Source: Phallus indusiatus
Lineage: Eukaryota > Basidiomycota > Agaricomycetes > Phallales > Phallaceae
Reading direction: 5' to 3'
DNA: 64,000 nucleotides
NCBI GenBank assembly: GCA_027605045.1
Contig: JAQFWX010000004.1
Location: forward strand, 930,001 to 994,000
The position numbers were made by a program, and so were the translations under genes. Positions 23,541 through 35,675 of the stretch are shown here, piece by piece. The notes below the pieces were generated by a model, which was not told the DNA's origin, made no database searches, and worked only from the letters and a program-made list of their open reading frames with translations. Position 1 is the stretch's first letter. Every line of letters begins with the position of its first letter.

Positions 23541-26500
23541 TCATGCGACGTGAAGAGGGTAAGCGCGAGGGAGAGCACCAGCAGGTCTGCCAATTGGAAC
23601 GGGAGCGTGTGGCACAGGGGCATGGGGAGTCTTGATCTTGAGACCTAACGGGAAATGAGGACAACTGATAAGGTCAAAGAGTTGACTTGTCACATACCAA
23701 GCTCTTCTGCTATGATATCGGCACCTTTTTCACCGCAAAGGAGGGCAGAAGAGTATGTGTTCTACATTTGTATTATGAAATGTCCTCATAGGTTTAGGTT
23801 TTCTAAAAATGTAACATACCGTTCCCAAGTTATCGGGGCACAAGGAAAGATCAGTGACCTTGAGGTTCTGTGTACCGAAGACATTCAGTCTTGGATCAAG
23901 AACACCACCTTCGGCGCGTGGCTTCATGGCACAAGTACCGAGCGAGTGCCATGTCGTCTCGACTATAGTTAAGATTAGTTTCAAACTCTGGCGTAAAACC
24001 GCGCGATGCCGACAACGTACCGTGATCAGCAATCCAGTTGTCGATAGCCTCGTCGTCTTCCTTCGAGTATCTAAAGATTACACTTAATTACGTATTCAAA
24101 GGAAGCGGTTGTGGTGCATACTTGATGTTCTCATGGACTTGATCGGGATTGTATGGTTCGGATGGCGTGTGCCAAGTTCCCATGTGAATACCAACGGTGA
24201 AACCATCAGGAAGAATTTGCTTAGCGGTCTTGATGTCAATATCACGGCAAGCAGCAGGGGAGGCCGGGTGGAAGTGCGGGTGGTGAGACGTTAATTCACC
24301 ACGGAAAGCTGATCAATTGGTTAATTTCGCAGTTCAATAGAGACGATTCGTTGTTCCAAACACACCATCCATTCGTCTGGCAACTTCACGAGTCACTTTG
24401 TAACTCCATCTGATGGGAGCAAAGTCAGCCTTGTTGTTCATGAAACCACTGTCGAAGGTTGGCGGCTCATATGGGCTTGCAGAAGAAATGTGAATTCGTC
24501 CACGACTGGCGGGATATTCCTGTTATGTATCATATTAAATCAAGTCATCTGAAACGAGGTTGCGCCAAAAACATACGAGGTATTGGAACATGGTGATATA
24601 TTTACCCTTGATGGCAGACATCAATATTTACCGGACATTACCGAAATGAATATCTTACAGGAGGAAGCAGTGTGTGGTCAGCATATGCACCAGATACGAT
24701 ACTGCCGAACTAATATGAAGGTTAGCCAAGAAAGTACATGTTCATACAGATTGAGCTGACATACCATAACTGGTTTGTCGGGCTTGTCCTTGAAGTATGT
24801 GTTCCAAAGTTCGTTGAATTCAGGACCCATTTCTTTGAGCTCTTCTTCCGTGGGTCGGATCTGGTGTTCTTCAATACCCAAGAATAGATGCATCAGGCTA
24901 GTCACTTGCCTTGAAACCAGCATCAATGGCATTGGATGATAAAGCTGCCTTTTCTGGAGTCGCTTCCCATTGTGAGAAGAGCTATATTGAGAAACACGTT
25001 TAAGATTGATGCTACGAGAGTAAAAAAGTCCTATTACTTTGTCTTGAGTGGCCTTGTCTCCTCGTAGGAAGTCATCAAGAGTAAAGGACTCGTTAGAGAC
25101 ACGGTAGACTATGTTTTCATGATATGAGAATGACATTAGCAAAAAGAAAAAAAGGAAACACACTGGACAACGTTGTGTAATGATCCTGGTATTGTTCACT
25201 AGCATAAAGGGTCAATCAACGACCTTTTAAGTGTATTTTCCGAGAATCGAACATACCCAACTCCCGGAAGGTCAGAAACAACCTAAGTACAGTTAAGCGA
25301 ATACCAAAAGGGTTATAACAAAATTCCACATACCGGAATACCGAGTTCTTTGAGGAGCTTGGCGTCACCAACACCGGAACGTTCAAGGATCTAATTAAAT
25401 ATTGATGGAATGATTGTAAGGCGGTTGTTAAGCACCTACTTGGGGTGATCCGAGAGTGCCTGACGCTAGAACAACGCATTTGCGTGCCTAAAGAGAGCGT
25501 AATTATTGGAATTCAAAGATGTGGCAAGATTATTTACCCGAACTGTGGTTTCTCTGAGGGCGCCGCCGTTTGCTCTGTTTCTGGCAGGAACGTAAGTGGC
25601 ACCTACTGCCTTGTTCCCCTCGAAAATGACACGATTAACGCGAGAGTTCGTTCTTAAGTGCAAGTTAGTTTGGGTGTCCATAACACTGTGGACGTATGCT
25701 GCAAAGACGATTTAGGCGTTGAGCATGAAAAAGTTTTCATCGAATTACCTGTGGCGGCGTCACTCCGTCTACCAGTGTGTCGATTAATATACTTGGCCCA
25801 TATTTCGGAAGCATGAGCAGTATCAAGATCTAATACATTCTTTTAATACAATCAAAACCATTCAACTAGAGAGAACCAACCCTGGATATCATCTTTCGAT
25901 AATTCAGTATAAAGGCGGACCCAAAATGAGTGAAAACTTACCGCTGTATGGAATTCCAATGGCGTCGGAGGCACGAAGGAAGTCCTGAGCAAGTGCAGTT
26001 ACTGCTCCACCATTCGAAATGGCGATTGGACCGTCATATCCATGCGTGTCGTTGTTTGCTGCTTTTTGATAGTTTTCGAGCTTTAGATGTATGAATGAGT
26101 CGGAGAGTAAATGATATTAACGACAAAAGTCACCCGTTTCATTAGTGGTATGAGATCTGTGACGAGCCGTTTAGAAATTGAGTTTGTTTCAGGTTAAATA
26201 CTTACCCTTCGCGGTCCATCCTGGAGTTTTGAAATCATCCCAGTCGGAAGCGCTTGCTCTCGTGTACATTTGGAAGTTAATACTGGATTCAAGTCAATTC
26301 CGGTAGTATAAACAGTATCGTTAAGACCGTACTAACCTACTTCCACCACCTATTGATATTTGGGTTATTTCAGGTTTCCCGATCTGAGACTTCGAATGTA
26401 CATACCGAGAATGTTTGCACATCTAAAATTTAAATTAAAAAATCAAGTAGTGAACTGATATAGGTACATTCGACATACGGGACGATCGATTTCCTCCCAC

Positions 26501-26905
26501 GCAAGTGTGAAGAGGCCATGGTGTCCACGTAAAAAGTGGCTTTATCGTTTCTAAGACGGTTAATGATTACATGGGATTAGAGTCCGCTTTGAGAAAGACA
26601 CACTAACATTCCATCGCGTTGCATGTTCTTAACATAGATACCTGGTCGGTAAACCCATGGGTCGTCCTTATTGTTGGCACCGCCTAGTCAAATGTCAGTG
26701 AACAGAACGGTATGGAAACATAGACGGGTTTCCCCACCTTCAATCAGCATGACTTGTAAGTTCGGGTCAGCATAAGCTAGTCGTCCAGCGACGACACATC
26801 CAGCGGGACCACCACTAGTGCATATTTACTTTAGGAACACTACTGGACATAACGGGCACAAGCTTACCCGCATACAATGACATCGACTTCATTGGGTTGC
26901 ACCAT
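23541..26905 (-). CDS. AOX1: Alcohol (methanol) oxidase, GMC flavoprotein
   Basis: Predicted 657-aa FAD enzyme that oxidises short primary alcohols to aldehydes with release of H2O2. The start has the Rossmann motif CGGGPAGCVVAGRL and the end has the long GLKIKTPHAPVPHAPVPIGRP-type tail of fungal alcohol oxidases. Internal marks are NILGGGSSINFQMY, DTAHASEIW-x7-RHTGRRSDAA, WH in the HSLGTC region and the GMC signature LASGTLGSPQ-x-LERSG. I resolve 27 exons with exact phase, among them micro-exons of 17 nt (26422-26406), 13 nt (26349-26337) and 12 nt (25892-25881). One intron (24909-24861) needs a GC donor. No SKL-type peroxisomal signal is seen at the C-terminus. Such oxidases supply H2O2 during wood decay and methanol turnover; that role here is inference. 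Confidence 0.94.
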
Positions 26906-28201
26906 GTTACCAAGAGAAAGAGTTTGCAAAAATAAAAAGAACACCTAGTGCTGGGGAACCAGTTGCAATCGTTTCACCTTTTATATGCTGTAAGCGCTCA
27001 AACTCTGTTCAGCCATCTATCGCATGTTGTGAGAACAATACATTGCCATTTTTTCCATTTTCAATTGGGATATCTCTTCTGTACGGATCTCAAGAAGTCT
27101 ATCTGCGAGCTAAAATTCGCGAGAAACGGGGTAGAAGAGTCACGAGTGCAATACACAGCCAGGTTTGAACTTGCTAATGCGCAGCGTGAGCACGGCCAGA
27201 AGCTCCATAAGAAGACAGGAAGGGGCAGATGCGACGAAGGGATCAAGAGGTAAGAGCAGGATAATTATTCTTTCGCGTACCCCGTGGGGAACGTGGGGTA
27301 ACCCTTGCTCGTAGAGATGACCGTGCTTCTAGCCAACGAGGCGAGAGATCCACATTTAGCAATTCTTCTCAGAACGAGGAACAAAAGTACCACGCCATGG
27401 TATAGGCCAGACACTACCCTTGAGGGTTAGTCCACAACGTTAAAATGCTGGAGTGTAATGATTGCTTATTGAATAGTCATACGACTGAAAACCTCAAAAA
27501 CGAGGCACAAGACCGGTAGGCCGTAGACTGACGCGGTGACCATTTGAAATCTTCAAAAGTTCGCTATTTCAGGATAACCTGTGCAGTCACACGGTCTTCT
27601 GTTAAAACGTTTAGCAAATGACTGGAGATTCCAAGCTAAGGAAAGATTGGGAATACCTATTATTTATGTACGTTCTTTGTATACCACGAACAAAGTTCTG
27701 TCCTATGACATATGCATTGTTCCCGTGCTTCGGAAGGTCTTCTATCTTTGCCGGCAGCTAATACTTGAGCCACATGCGATAAGGAGAGAGAAACCGCGCT
27801 CTTTGGGAGTATCAACTGGCGCAACACTCAAGCCCAATCCAGTTATTCAAGTTTCGGTCTACTCTTCAGCGGACAGCATACGAAGAAATAATGAAATGTA
27901 ATAATTTAACACTTCTCCGTACTTTAATTATTTCCAGGGGTGTGTAAAAGACGGTGCTGCCTTCGAGCACATGATGAAAGAACAGGAAGCGCGGAGCTAT
28001 GTTTTCAAAGTCCGGTTTTGCCGTCCTTCCCTTCACTTTCGTGATGGCACCGTAATTAACGGTTTCTTTTCTCTCCAACTTTTCTACCATATCAGTCAGC
28101 TGATTGTGTGCTCATATATCATTGAGATCTAACTTTTTGTTTCCAGGGACGCTTAGCCGTGCATTACATCTCTTAGCCGTTGGGCGACACATGGGAAATA
28201 G
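26906..28201. other. Divergent region upstream of alcohol oxidase and JmjC gene
   Basis: 1.3 kb without a supported exon. It should hold the alcohol-oxidase promoter. The only recognisable motif is the CGTGGGG pair reported separately. Confidence 0.5.
27279..27302. promoter_or_regulatory. Paired CreA/Mig1-like sites upstream of alcohol oxidase
   Basis: Two direct copies of CGTGGGG stand 8-9 nt apart, about 380 nt upstream of the alcohol-oxidase start codon. Each contains GTGGGG, which fits the carbon-catabolite repressor consensus SYGGRG. The first copy is also part of the palindrome CCCCGTGGGG. Repression by glucose is expected for alcohol oxidases, but binding is inference. Confidence 0.35.
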
Positions 28202-29760
28202 ATGAGAGAACATTCTCAAAGCAGACAATGGGCAAAAGTCGTTATAGACGAGATACACACCCAACTGGAACGTCGTGATTATTCTTCTTTTCCCGGTAAT
28301 CATTTGAGGCAATTTACGTGAAATACGCCGTTTCTGATTCGACAGACCAGCAGAACCTATTCAAGAAAGAATCTTCCAACAGCTGTATGCTGTCTCCAGT
28401 CCCGACACATTATCGGTTATAACAGCCCGAGAAATCTTAAAAGATCTGGAGTCTTTATCTGAACTCTATGTCAAGTCTGAGGCGGCTGAACATCCATCCG
28501 TATCACTGTCAACTAGGCGGCTGTATTCCGATTGTCGTTTACTCCACTCATTGCTTGACTTGTGGGATCCTGATTCCATTAATGATACGAAACAATGGGA
28601 GCACATCATAGCTCGGCTCGACATGGCAATCATTGTGTCCGGGGCCCCAGGGGAAAATAGACTTGATATCATCCTCGAGGCGATCAGACACATTCAACTG
28701 AACCACCTACCTCACTCAGATCTTCGTTTAGAACACCCGCTCACCTCAGATGATAGTATCCCTGTGAATGCTTTAACTGCCAATGGCATTCCTTGTCTTT
28801 CTCCCCCTCGCTCTCCAAGTTCGCCACACTTGCTACGCGGCCTTTCATTATAAGGGGATTCTTGAATGATTGGCCTGCCTTACAAGACCACCCATGGAAA
28901 TCTCCCGCATATTTGCTCCATGTTTCTGGTAGAGGTAGAGTCGTACCTGTAGAAGTTGGTTCTGACTACCGTGCTGATGACTGGGATCAAACAATAATAC
29001 CATGGGAAACGTTTTTAGTGTCCATTGGGATGATATCACCTTCAGAAATGCAGAATGTCGGATATGAAGTTGCCGAAGTTCACCAGCTAAAAACGTATTA
29101 CCTTGCTCAGCATACCCTCTTGACACAATTTCCTGAATTGCGTTCCGATATCGTCATCCCAGACTATGTCTACGTCCCCCAAGATGCACCAGCGCACTTC
29201 CCAAATTATCGTCCTCCAGGTAATGAAGAACAACTAGTAATAAATGCCTGGCTAGGACCCAGAGGAACAGTATCGCCGGCCCACGTTGTAAGATTCTTAT
29301 TGCAGAAAGGAGTATATCGCGCTTATTATTTCATCCCTTAGGACCCTTATTTTAACTGTTATGGTAAGTCACGTTAAAAGGTATAGTCGGACTATATAAT
29401 GCTTGTTCAGGGCAAGTTGTTGGCCGTAAAACTGTCTGGCTTGCTTCGCCAGAATTCCAACAAGAGATGTATCCTTTTGCCGCACCCACTGCACCCCACA
29501 CCGCGAAATCTATGCAAATGAATGGCGACAATCCCGTGACCAACGAAGAAGTCGCGAAGAGCGCACCATCCATGGGGAACACTTCTAGAGTAGATGTTTT
29601 CTCTTCTGAAAACACAGCCTATCCTCTGTTTGATCATCTTGTGCGTCCACATGCCCTCTCTGCTGTTCTGGAGACGGGAGATATGTTATTTATCCCGCCC
29701 GGATGGTGGCATGCAATGCGTAGTGAGGATATTAGTTTTTCGGTATCAATGTGGTTTTAG
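28202..29760 (+). CDS. JmjC-domain dioxygenase, KDM8/JMJD5-like
   Basis: Predicted 447-aa Fe(II)/2-oxoglutarate oxygenase. Exons modelled: 28202-28295, 28354-28763, 28820-29287, 29342-29363, 29411-29760. The N-terminal half is helical and unrecognised. The JmjC part begins with RPFIIRGFLNDWPAL, then VVPVEVGSDYRADDW, the iron ligands in HVDPYFNCY (made by splicing), the 2-oxoglutarate Lys in GRKTVWLASP, and the distal His in FIPPGWWHAM. This layout matches KDM8 and related hydroxylases; histone demethylation is not certain. Two uncertainties remain. The start Met lies just after an in-frame stop and could be internal to a longer gene. The intron 28764-28819 has a weak donor, and one missing C near 28801-28806 would explain the frame equally well. 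Confidence 0.8.
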
Positions 29761-29985
29761 CTTTGCGATCGTCTATTGTAACTACTATATCTACCAAATA
29801 CCAGGATGGTGATTAGTTGTAAAACTTATCTGATAAGATAACCTTTGATTATCTCAGCGTAACATTCTCACCCACAATTGCGTCTTTTTTCAAAACGCCA
29901 GCATTGTAAGTTCTCCCCATACTGCATGAGTTTACGCTTTTTTTAAACGTTCCGTAGTGCCTATCTAAATGTCCATATAAATTTC

Positions 29986-32712
29986 ATGATATCGTCACAT
30001 CGAAATATAGGGTTACTGTGCCGGTCATCCCGGATGGTGACCCGTGCCAAACCTGGATGTCATCCATTTATTCTACCTTCTTTCTCCAAGAAACCCCACA
30101 TCTCATACACATTCTCTCAAAAAAGGGAATATCGTTTTTTAGCTTCGCAAACGCCTGAAGCATCGCCAACTTCTCGTAATCCCGCTCAACCAAATACTTC
30201 TCTCACAAACGAACAGGAAAAGCCTATATCCGTGCAAGAACAGCGACGCAAAGATTGGGAGATAATAAAGCGCCTCTTCGTTCATATATGGCCAGCAAAT
30301 GACTGGGGTGTTAAAGGAAGAGTATTATTAGGATTAGGCTTGCTGGTTACGGGAAAGGTTAATCTCCGAATTTCTTACTCAAGGGAAAACTAACTCCTAT
30401 AAGGTTTTGAACGTTCAAGTTCCTTTTCTTTTCAAGTCGATTGTTGATACTTTGAATGTGCCAATTACCTCAGACACAACAGCTTGGGTGTTGGCAGGGT
30501 CGTTAGTTGTCGGATGTACGTCTGGTTACTTGCTATACCTTATGTCTCCTTGACCACCTTATATAGATGGTCTCGCAAGAGTGGGAGCAACATTATCTTC
30601 TGAACTTCTGAACGCCGTCTTTGCTCGGGTCGGTCAATCTGCAGTCCGAAAAGTCGCTCGCGAAACCTTTGAACATCTACTCGGTCTGTCCCTTAAGTTC
30701 CATTTGTCGAGACAAACGGGTGGGTTGACCAGGGCTATCGACCGAGGAACAAAGTCAGTTTATTGCATAGTATTGTGTTTTGATGAAATTTCTCATTGTT
30801 CTTGTAGAGGAATCACCTTCATCTTGCAAGCGATTATCTTCCGGGTCGTTCCCACTGCTTTAGAGATTTCTATGGTTTGCGGTATCCTTGTGAGTTATTT
30901 AACTGTTTATTCAATACCATAAAATGAATGAAATTAATCCAGACCTATCAATTTGGCTGGAGCTTTGCCAGTATCGCCGTCGGAACGATGGCGGCGTATA
31001 CCTGGTTCACAATTCGGACAACAGCATGGCGGTTCGTAGTTGTCTCAATGAAAGTCATTTGATGTTTTAAATACTTCTATTACTTAGGACTCAATTCCGA
31101 AGAGATGCAAACAGAGCGGACAACAAAGCAGCTACTGTAGCTGTGGACTCACTAATAAACTACGAAGCCGTCAAGGTAAATCCGTTTGTTCAAGTCCATG
31201 CTGTCATTTTGTTTAAAGCTCTACAGCACTTTAATAACGAACCTTACGAAATCTCTCAATATGATCGACACCTCAAATCATATGAGAAATCGTCGTTAAA
31301 AATTGCTACTTCTCTCGCCTACTTAAACTCTGGACAGAACATAATCTTCTCAAGTGGCTTAACGTTAGTCATGTTTTTGGCGGCGCAGGGTGTTGTGAAT
31401 GGTACGTTCAATGAAATATGGATTGGCACTTATTGACTCGGTTATAGGAACATTGACCGTCGGTGACCTCGTCATGGCAAATCAGTTGCTTTTCCAGCTC
31501 TCGTTGCCGCTGAATTTCTTGGGTACCATCTACCGAGAGATGAGACAAAGCTTGCTAGACATGGAGGTATTGTTCAACCTACAAACGGAAAATAAACCAC
31601 TTGTTGTACGTGTCTAATCTACCGGTATGTGCACTAAACTCACTCTTCTGGCAGAATTATCCAAACGCCAAAGCCTTGGAGCTTCGTGGAGGTTCAATCA
31701 GGTTTGAAAATGTTAACTTCGGTTATCATCCAGATAGACCAATATTTCGGTCGCTGTCATTCGCCATTCCCGCTGGCAAAAAGGTAGCCATTGTTGGTCC
31801 GTCTGGATGTGGTAAATCTACAATCTTCAGACTACTCTTCCGATTTTACGACCCCACCTCTGGTCGAATCTTTATCGATGATCAAGATATTTCTCAGGTT
31901 ACATACGAAAGTCTACGGCAAAACATCGGTGTCGTACCCCAAGATACACCCTTGTTCCATGCTGATGTTATGCATAACATCCGGTATGGAAAGATTGGCG
32001 CCACTGACGAAGAAGTCTGGGAAGCTGCGAAAAAGGCCAAAGTTCATGATGCCGTTCAACGTCTTCCAGAAGGGTACAAGACTACTGTTGGAGAACGTGG
32101 TCTGATGATCTCAGGTGGTGAGAAGCAACGACTGGCCGTTGCACGTGTTCTACTCAAAGATCCCCCAATATTGTTCTTCGACGAGGCGGTGCGTGGTCTA
32201 GATGGTTTATTTTGATATCAAGATGTTTATTCTTCCCCAGACTTCTGCTCTAGATGCTCAGACTGAAGCTGAGCTAATGCACGAAGTCAATACTACGCTA
32301 TTGGACAAACAACGGACTAGTATTTTCATTGCGCATCGGTACGTAAACACCTGATATTGGACCGGAACAATGTTATCTCAAACGCACTTTCAGATTGCGC
32401 ACGGTTGTCGAAGCTGGTATGTTGACTTGCTTATTGACAAGTTCCATTAGTTCTCAATAACCAATCTCGAAACTAGATTTGATAATTGTCCTTCGCGACG
32501 GTGCAGTTGTTGAACAAGGAACGCACGATGAGTTAATTCAAATAGGAGGACTTTATGCTACCATGTGGCACGAACAATCGTCGGATGCAAGTGGAGCAGA
32601 AGAGATCGCCAGCTTAGAAAAAGAAATCCAGTCGCTTCGATCTGAAAGGGAAGAGGCAATTTTAACCGAAGCTGTGGAGTCGAAAAACCCCAAACATGAA
32701 GTGAGCCAGTAA
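29986..32712 (+). CDS. ATM1: Mitochondrial iron-sulfur ABC transporter Atm1
   Basis: Predicted 717-aa half-transporter of the mitochondrial inner membrane that exports a sulfur/glutathione compound for cytosolic Fe-S assembly. Twelve exons: 29986-30357, 30404-30515, 30567-30753, 30808-30889, 30943-31031, 31088-31175, 31227-31401, 31448-31605, 31655-32188, 32241-32338, 32394-32416, 32477-32712. The N-terminus is basic and Ser-rich, as expected of a mitochondrial presequence. Then comes a six-helix ABC transmembrane domain with the EPYEISQYD segment typical of Atm1. The nucleotide-binding domain has Walker [10 protein letters not shown], signature ISGGEKQR, Walker B ILFFDEATSALD and the H-loop FIAHRLRTV. 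The C-terminus is a charged helix. The first Met gives the longest presequence; Met at 30037 is an alternative. Confidence 0.95.
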
Positions 32713-32844
32713 CTTCTCAAAACACGTCATGATCCCTGTTTTTTCCGTGCATATCCTTCGTTGTTGGATCTGACTTCCGTCCGTGAATTCAACATGATTA
32801 TATTATTTTAGAATATTATTTATCGCAGGGGCTGTTGAATGTTG

Positions 32845-35675
32845 CTAATATACAATATCACTACTTATAGAAATAGACCACAGCTCCATCATTATGAGTC
32901 TGCCCGTCCTTTTAACCATTGCAGTAATCCCTTTGTGCCTATCAAAAGTGTCATTCAAAGCCAAAAAAAATACTTGTATACGAGGGTACAAACCTTCAAC
33001 TTCCCAAACTCTTCTTGACGGCGCGCGGAATATATTGCTTTCAACGAGCATGACATCAAGTGGCAAAAATCCAAGGACAGGTGGTAATTTGGCAATCTCG
33101 TTTTCCCTCAAGTCAAGTTCTTCCAGCCTCCACCCTTCTACTTTGCCTTCCCTTCTAAGGACGCCTGCCACGTCTTCAAGATTACTGAGGTCTGCTAATT
33201 TATTGCCTCGTAAACGGAGTGCTTTCAATCCCATACGTCTGGACCCGAATAATGACTTGCGTTTAGCCGGAATGAGCAATGAACTGATACCGTTGAGATG
33301 GGTGAGGCGGTTGTCGCACAGATCAAGAATGGAAAGCGTGGGGAATAAATGGTCGATGACGTTGAATAAGGGTTCTTTCCTCGTCTGCGCCGTGGAAGTT
33401 GATATATTAACAACATCGCCAAGCAAACATCCATCCAACCGGAGCTCCTCTAGGTACGGGAAATAGGGTTCCGTTTCTACCTCTAGATTGTTAGCGGGCG
33501 AAGCCAAAAATGCAAAGAACGTCTCCGGAACAACAAAGGATGAATCCGCCCGTCTGTTACTCAAAATGAGACATGTTAACGTTCGTGCAAAAGGCTGAAC
33601 GAGGATGAGAGATAGCGGCAATGTTTGGTTAGGTACAATCGGATCTGACCGATCATTGCCAGCGGAAGATGCAACTGCTAGTGAACGGGTACGATTATGG
33701 CCTAAAGGCAGAGCTTTGGGCAAAGTAAGTGTCTGCGAGGTAGAAGCGTAGTAGTTTGCCAAGCTCTGTCCGTTTCCGTGGGAGCCTGTGCTCCTAGTAG
33801 GTGAGATGGGTGATTTAGGAGGGGTCGGTGGCATATCTGAGGCGGTGAAGTCATCGGTTAGCTTTCCGACAGTGGCATTCAGTCCTCCTGCTTGACGCCG
33901 CCCAATCGCGGTACTTAGTCCAAGCTCGGCTTCAACCTCCCAATCTTCCTTTATTGCCTGGGTTTTAGGCTGGAATTTCCTAATTCTTTTCTCCGCTTCT
34001 ATTTCCCAGGCTTCCTTCTGAATTCTATTGCCCAATATAATACGGATGCCACCGTCAATTGCCTCTCCTTCGAATGACACGGGACGCCCGTTGAAGAGAG
34101 CTTCCACCTGTTCAGTCACCGCCGTCTTTCCTAGATCGACAAGTTCCAAAGCGCCGAACAGTTTATTTTTACCATTTTCTATTTTCGTGAAGTCGAAGCA
34201 GCCGTCGTCTAACTGACTTCCTTCCAGCATGAGCTGTTTCAGTTTCGATAGCTTGGATAATAACTGAACGAATTGCTTTGACGCTTTTTTATTTTCAGTT
34301 CCGTTCCCGAGGGGGTTATGGCTTAGATCAAGTTTGCTAAGCTCAGGTGGTAAGTCTTCTGTCGGCAACGCAACTGCGGATATTTGGTTATTCGATGCAA
34401 GAAGCTGTCGAAGACTCGGCAATGGCCTAGAGGCACGAGAAATTGTTACCGGAGAAAAAAAAGAAGTTGCAACAGGGGAAGTGACGGGAGTAGACAGAAT
34501 AGTCAATGGAAGAGATGTTAATTGATTTGAAGAGGCGTCTAATGTCGAAAGTAAAGGTAGAGATGCGATGCCGGGTGGGAGGGAGGTCAATTGATTCGCA
34601 GAGACATCGAGACTGACAAGATTGACAAGATCAGAAATGCTATCGGGAAGAAACTTCAGCCGGTTATTACGAAGCTATAACGAGAGAGTTCAATGAGGAT
34701 ATTATAGCGAGGGAAAAGATACCATACTTCTAGGGTTCTGAGAGATCCAAATAGCGATATCTCGGGTTGAAGTTTAAGGATCATGTTATCGCGTAGTTTC
34801 ATAACTGTGAGATCCACGACCTCGAACCATGGAATTTCTTCACGCTCTTTCGTTTTCCCTGTCATTAGAACTTCTTCGGACTCTTTTGGTACGTCCTGTA
34901 GAGGTTCCGGGGTGATTCCCAGGTGCACCTCGAACAATAAGGAAGGGATAGAGTATAAAGAACGGGACGACAGATTCAGACTACCTATGCAGGCGGTAAC
35001 AATCAATGGGGCGTTCTTTTATTTTGAATGCCAACTTACCAGATGACTTTGCTCGTTCAATAGATTCTCTGATGCTCCATCGACTTAATTCGACCTCATT
35101 GACGACTGTAGGAATCCTAAACTCATCGAGACTCGTGAAGTTATCAGATGATTTTTGGCGATCCAATGTCTTAGTGGCAGATAATTGAGCTTTTTTAGCT
35201 TCCGCGCGCTTCAGAGCGATTGCTTCGCGCACGCTCAGTGGGGAGCTTTGATCTCGAAAGGTTGAGGCGAAGGTGAAACTGGACGACGTGCTTGAGGTGA
35301 GTTGAGAGGGGTCGGACGCGTTTTAGAAGGTGAAGGGGTCTTGCTATGACGGGCTGCGGGACTCTTAGGAACTGGAAGCGTTTTCCCGCTAGTCAAACTG
35401 GCCGTACTGACGCCACGAGCTGAACTGGAGGTTGTACGTGTCCTCGCCGTTGATGGCACTGAATTCACAGCGGGAGTTGTGGTTGATCTTGTAGATGAAG
35501 CTGCCTGTGCCTCATGAATGCTAGTGCTTAGGACAGCTTTCGGTTTGATTCCCGAAATCTTTGACGATGAGCTGGCTGGGGGACGTGGTATAGTAGGCTT
35601 TGCTGTAATACGCGCTGGTATAGGAATAGACGACGTTGTGGGCGTCGCTGACGCAGTTTTACGGGGTGTGGCCAT
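32845..35675 (-). CDS. Leucine-rich-repeat protein
   Basis: Predicted 864-aa protein. Modelled exons: 35675-35318, 35252-35040, 34984-34728, 34674-32994, 32930-32845. The N-terminal 120 residues are Ser/Thr/Pro-rich and basic. Next is a charged helix around LSVREAIALKRAEAKKAQ, then LRRs with LRNNRLKFLP, LDVSANQLTSLP and LDASSNQLTSLP, then a linker, then further LRRs with LDLCDNRLTHL, LRLRGNKLADL and LDLRENEIAKLP. The C-terminal motif (WEVEGITAMVK-x4-GR) resembles the end of other LRR proteins. It has no membrane helix, so it is probably a cytosolic scaffold. The first intron (35317-35253) has a weak donor GTCCGA; one missing base in a C run at 35239-35242 would instead give an unbroken frame. 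The last intron (63 nt) is also open in frame. Confidence 0.7.

Noticed and set aside
27581..27901. Possible extra N-terminal exons of the JmjC gene
   Set aside because: Open frames exist but none gives a join in phase with the 28202 exon and a recognisable motif.
22495..29760. A secondary-metabolite cluster around the alcohol oxidase and JmjC genes
   Set aside because: No polyketide synthase, peptide synthetase, terpene synthase or cluster regulator is present; the neighbours are housekeeping genes.
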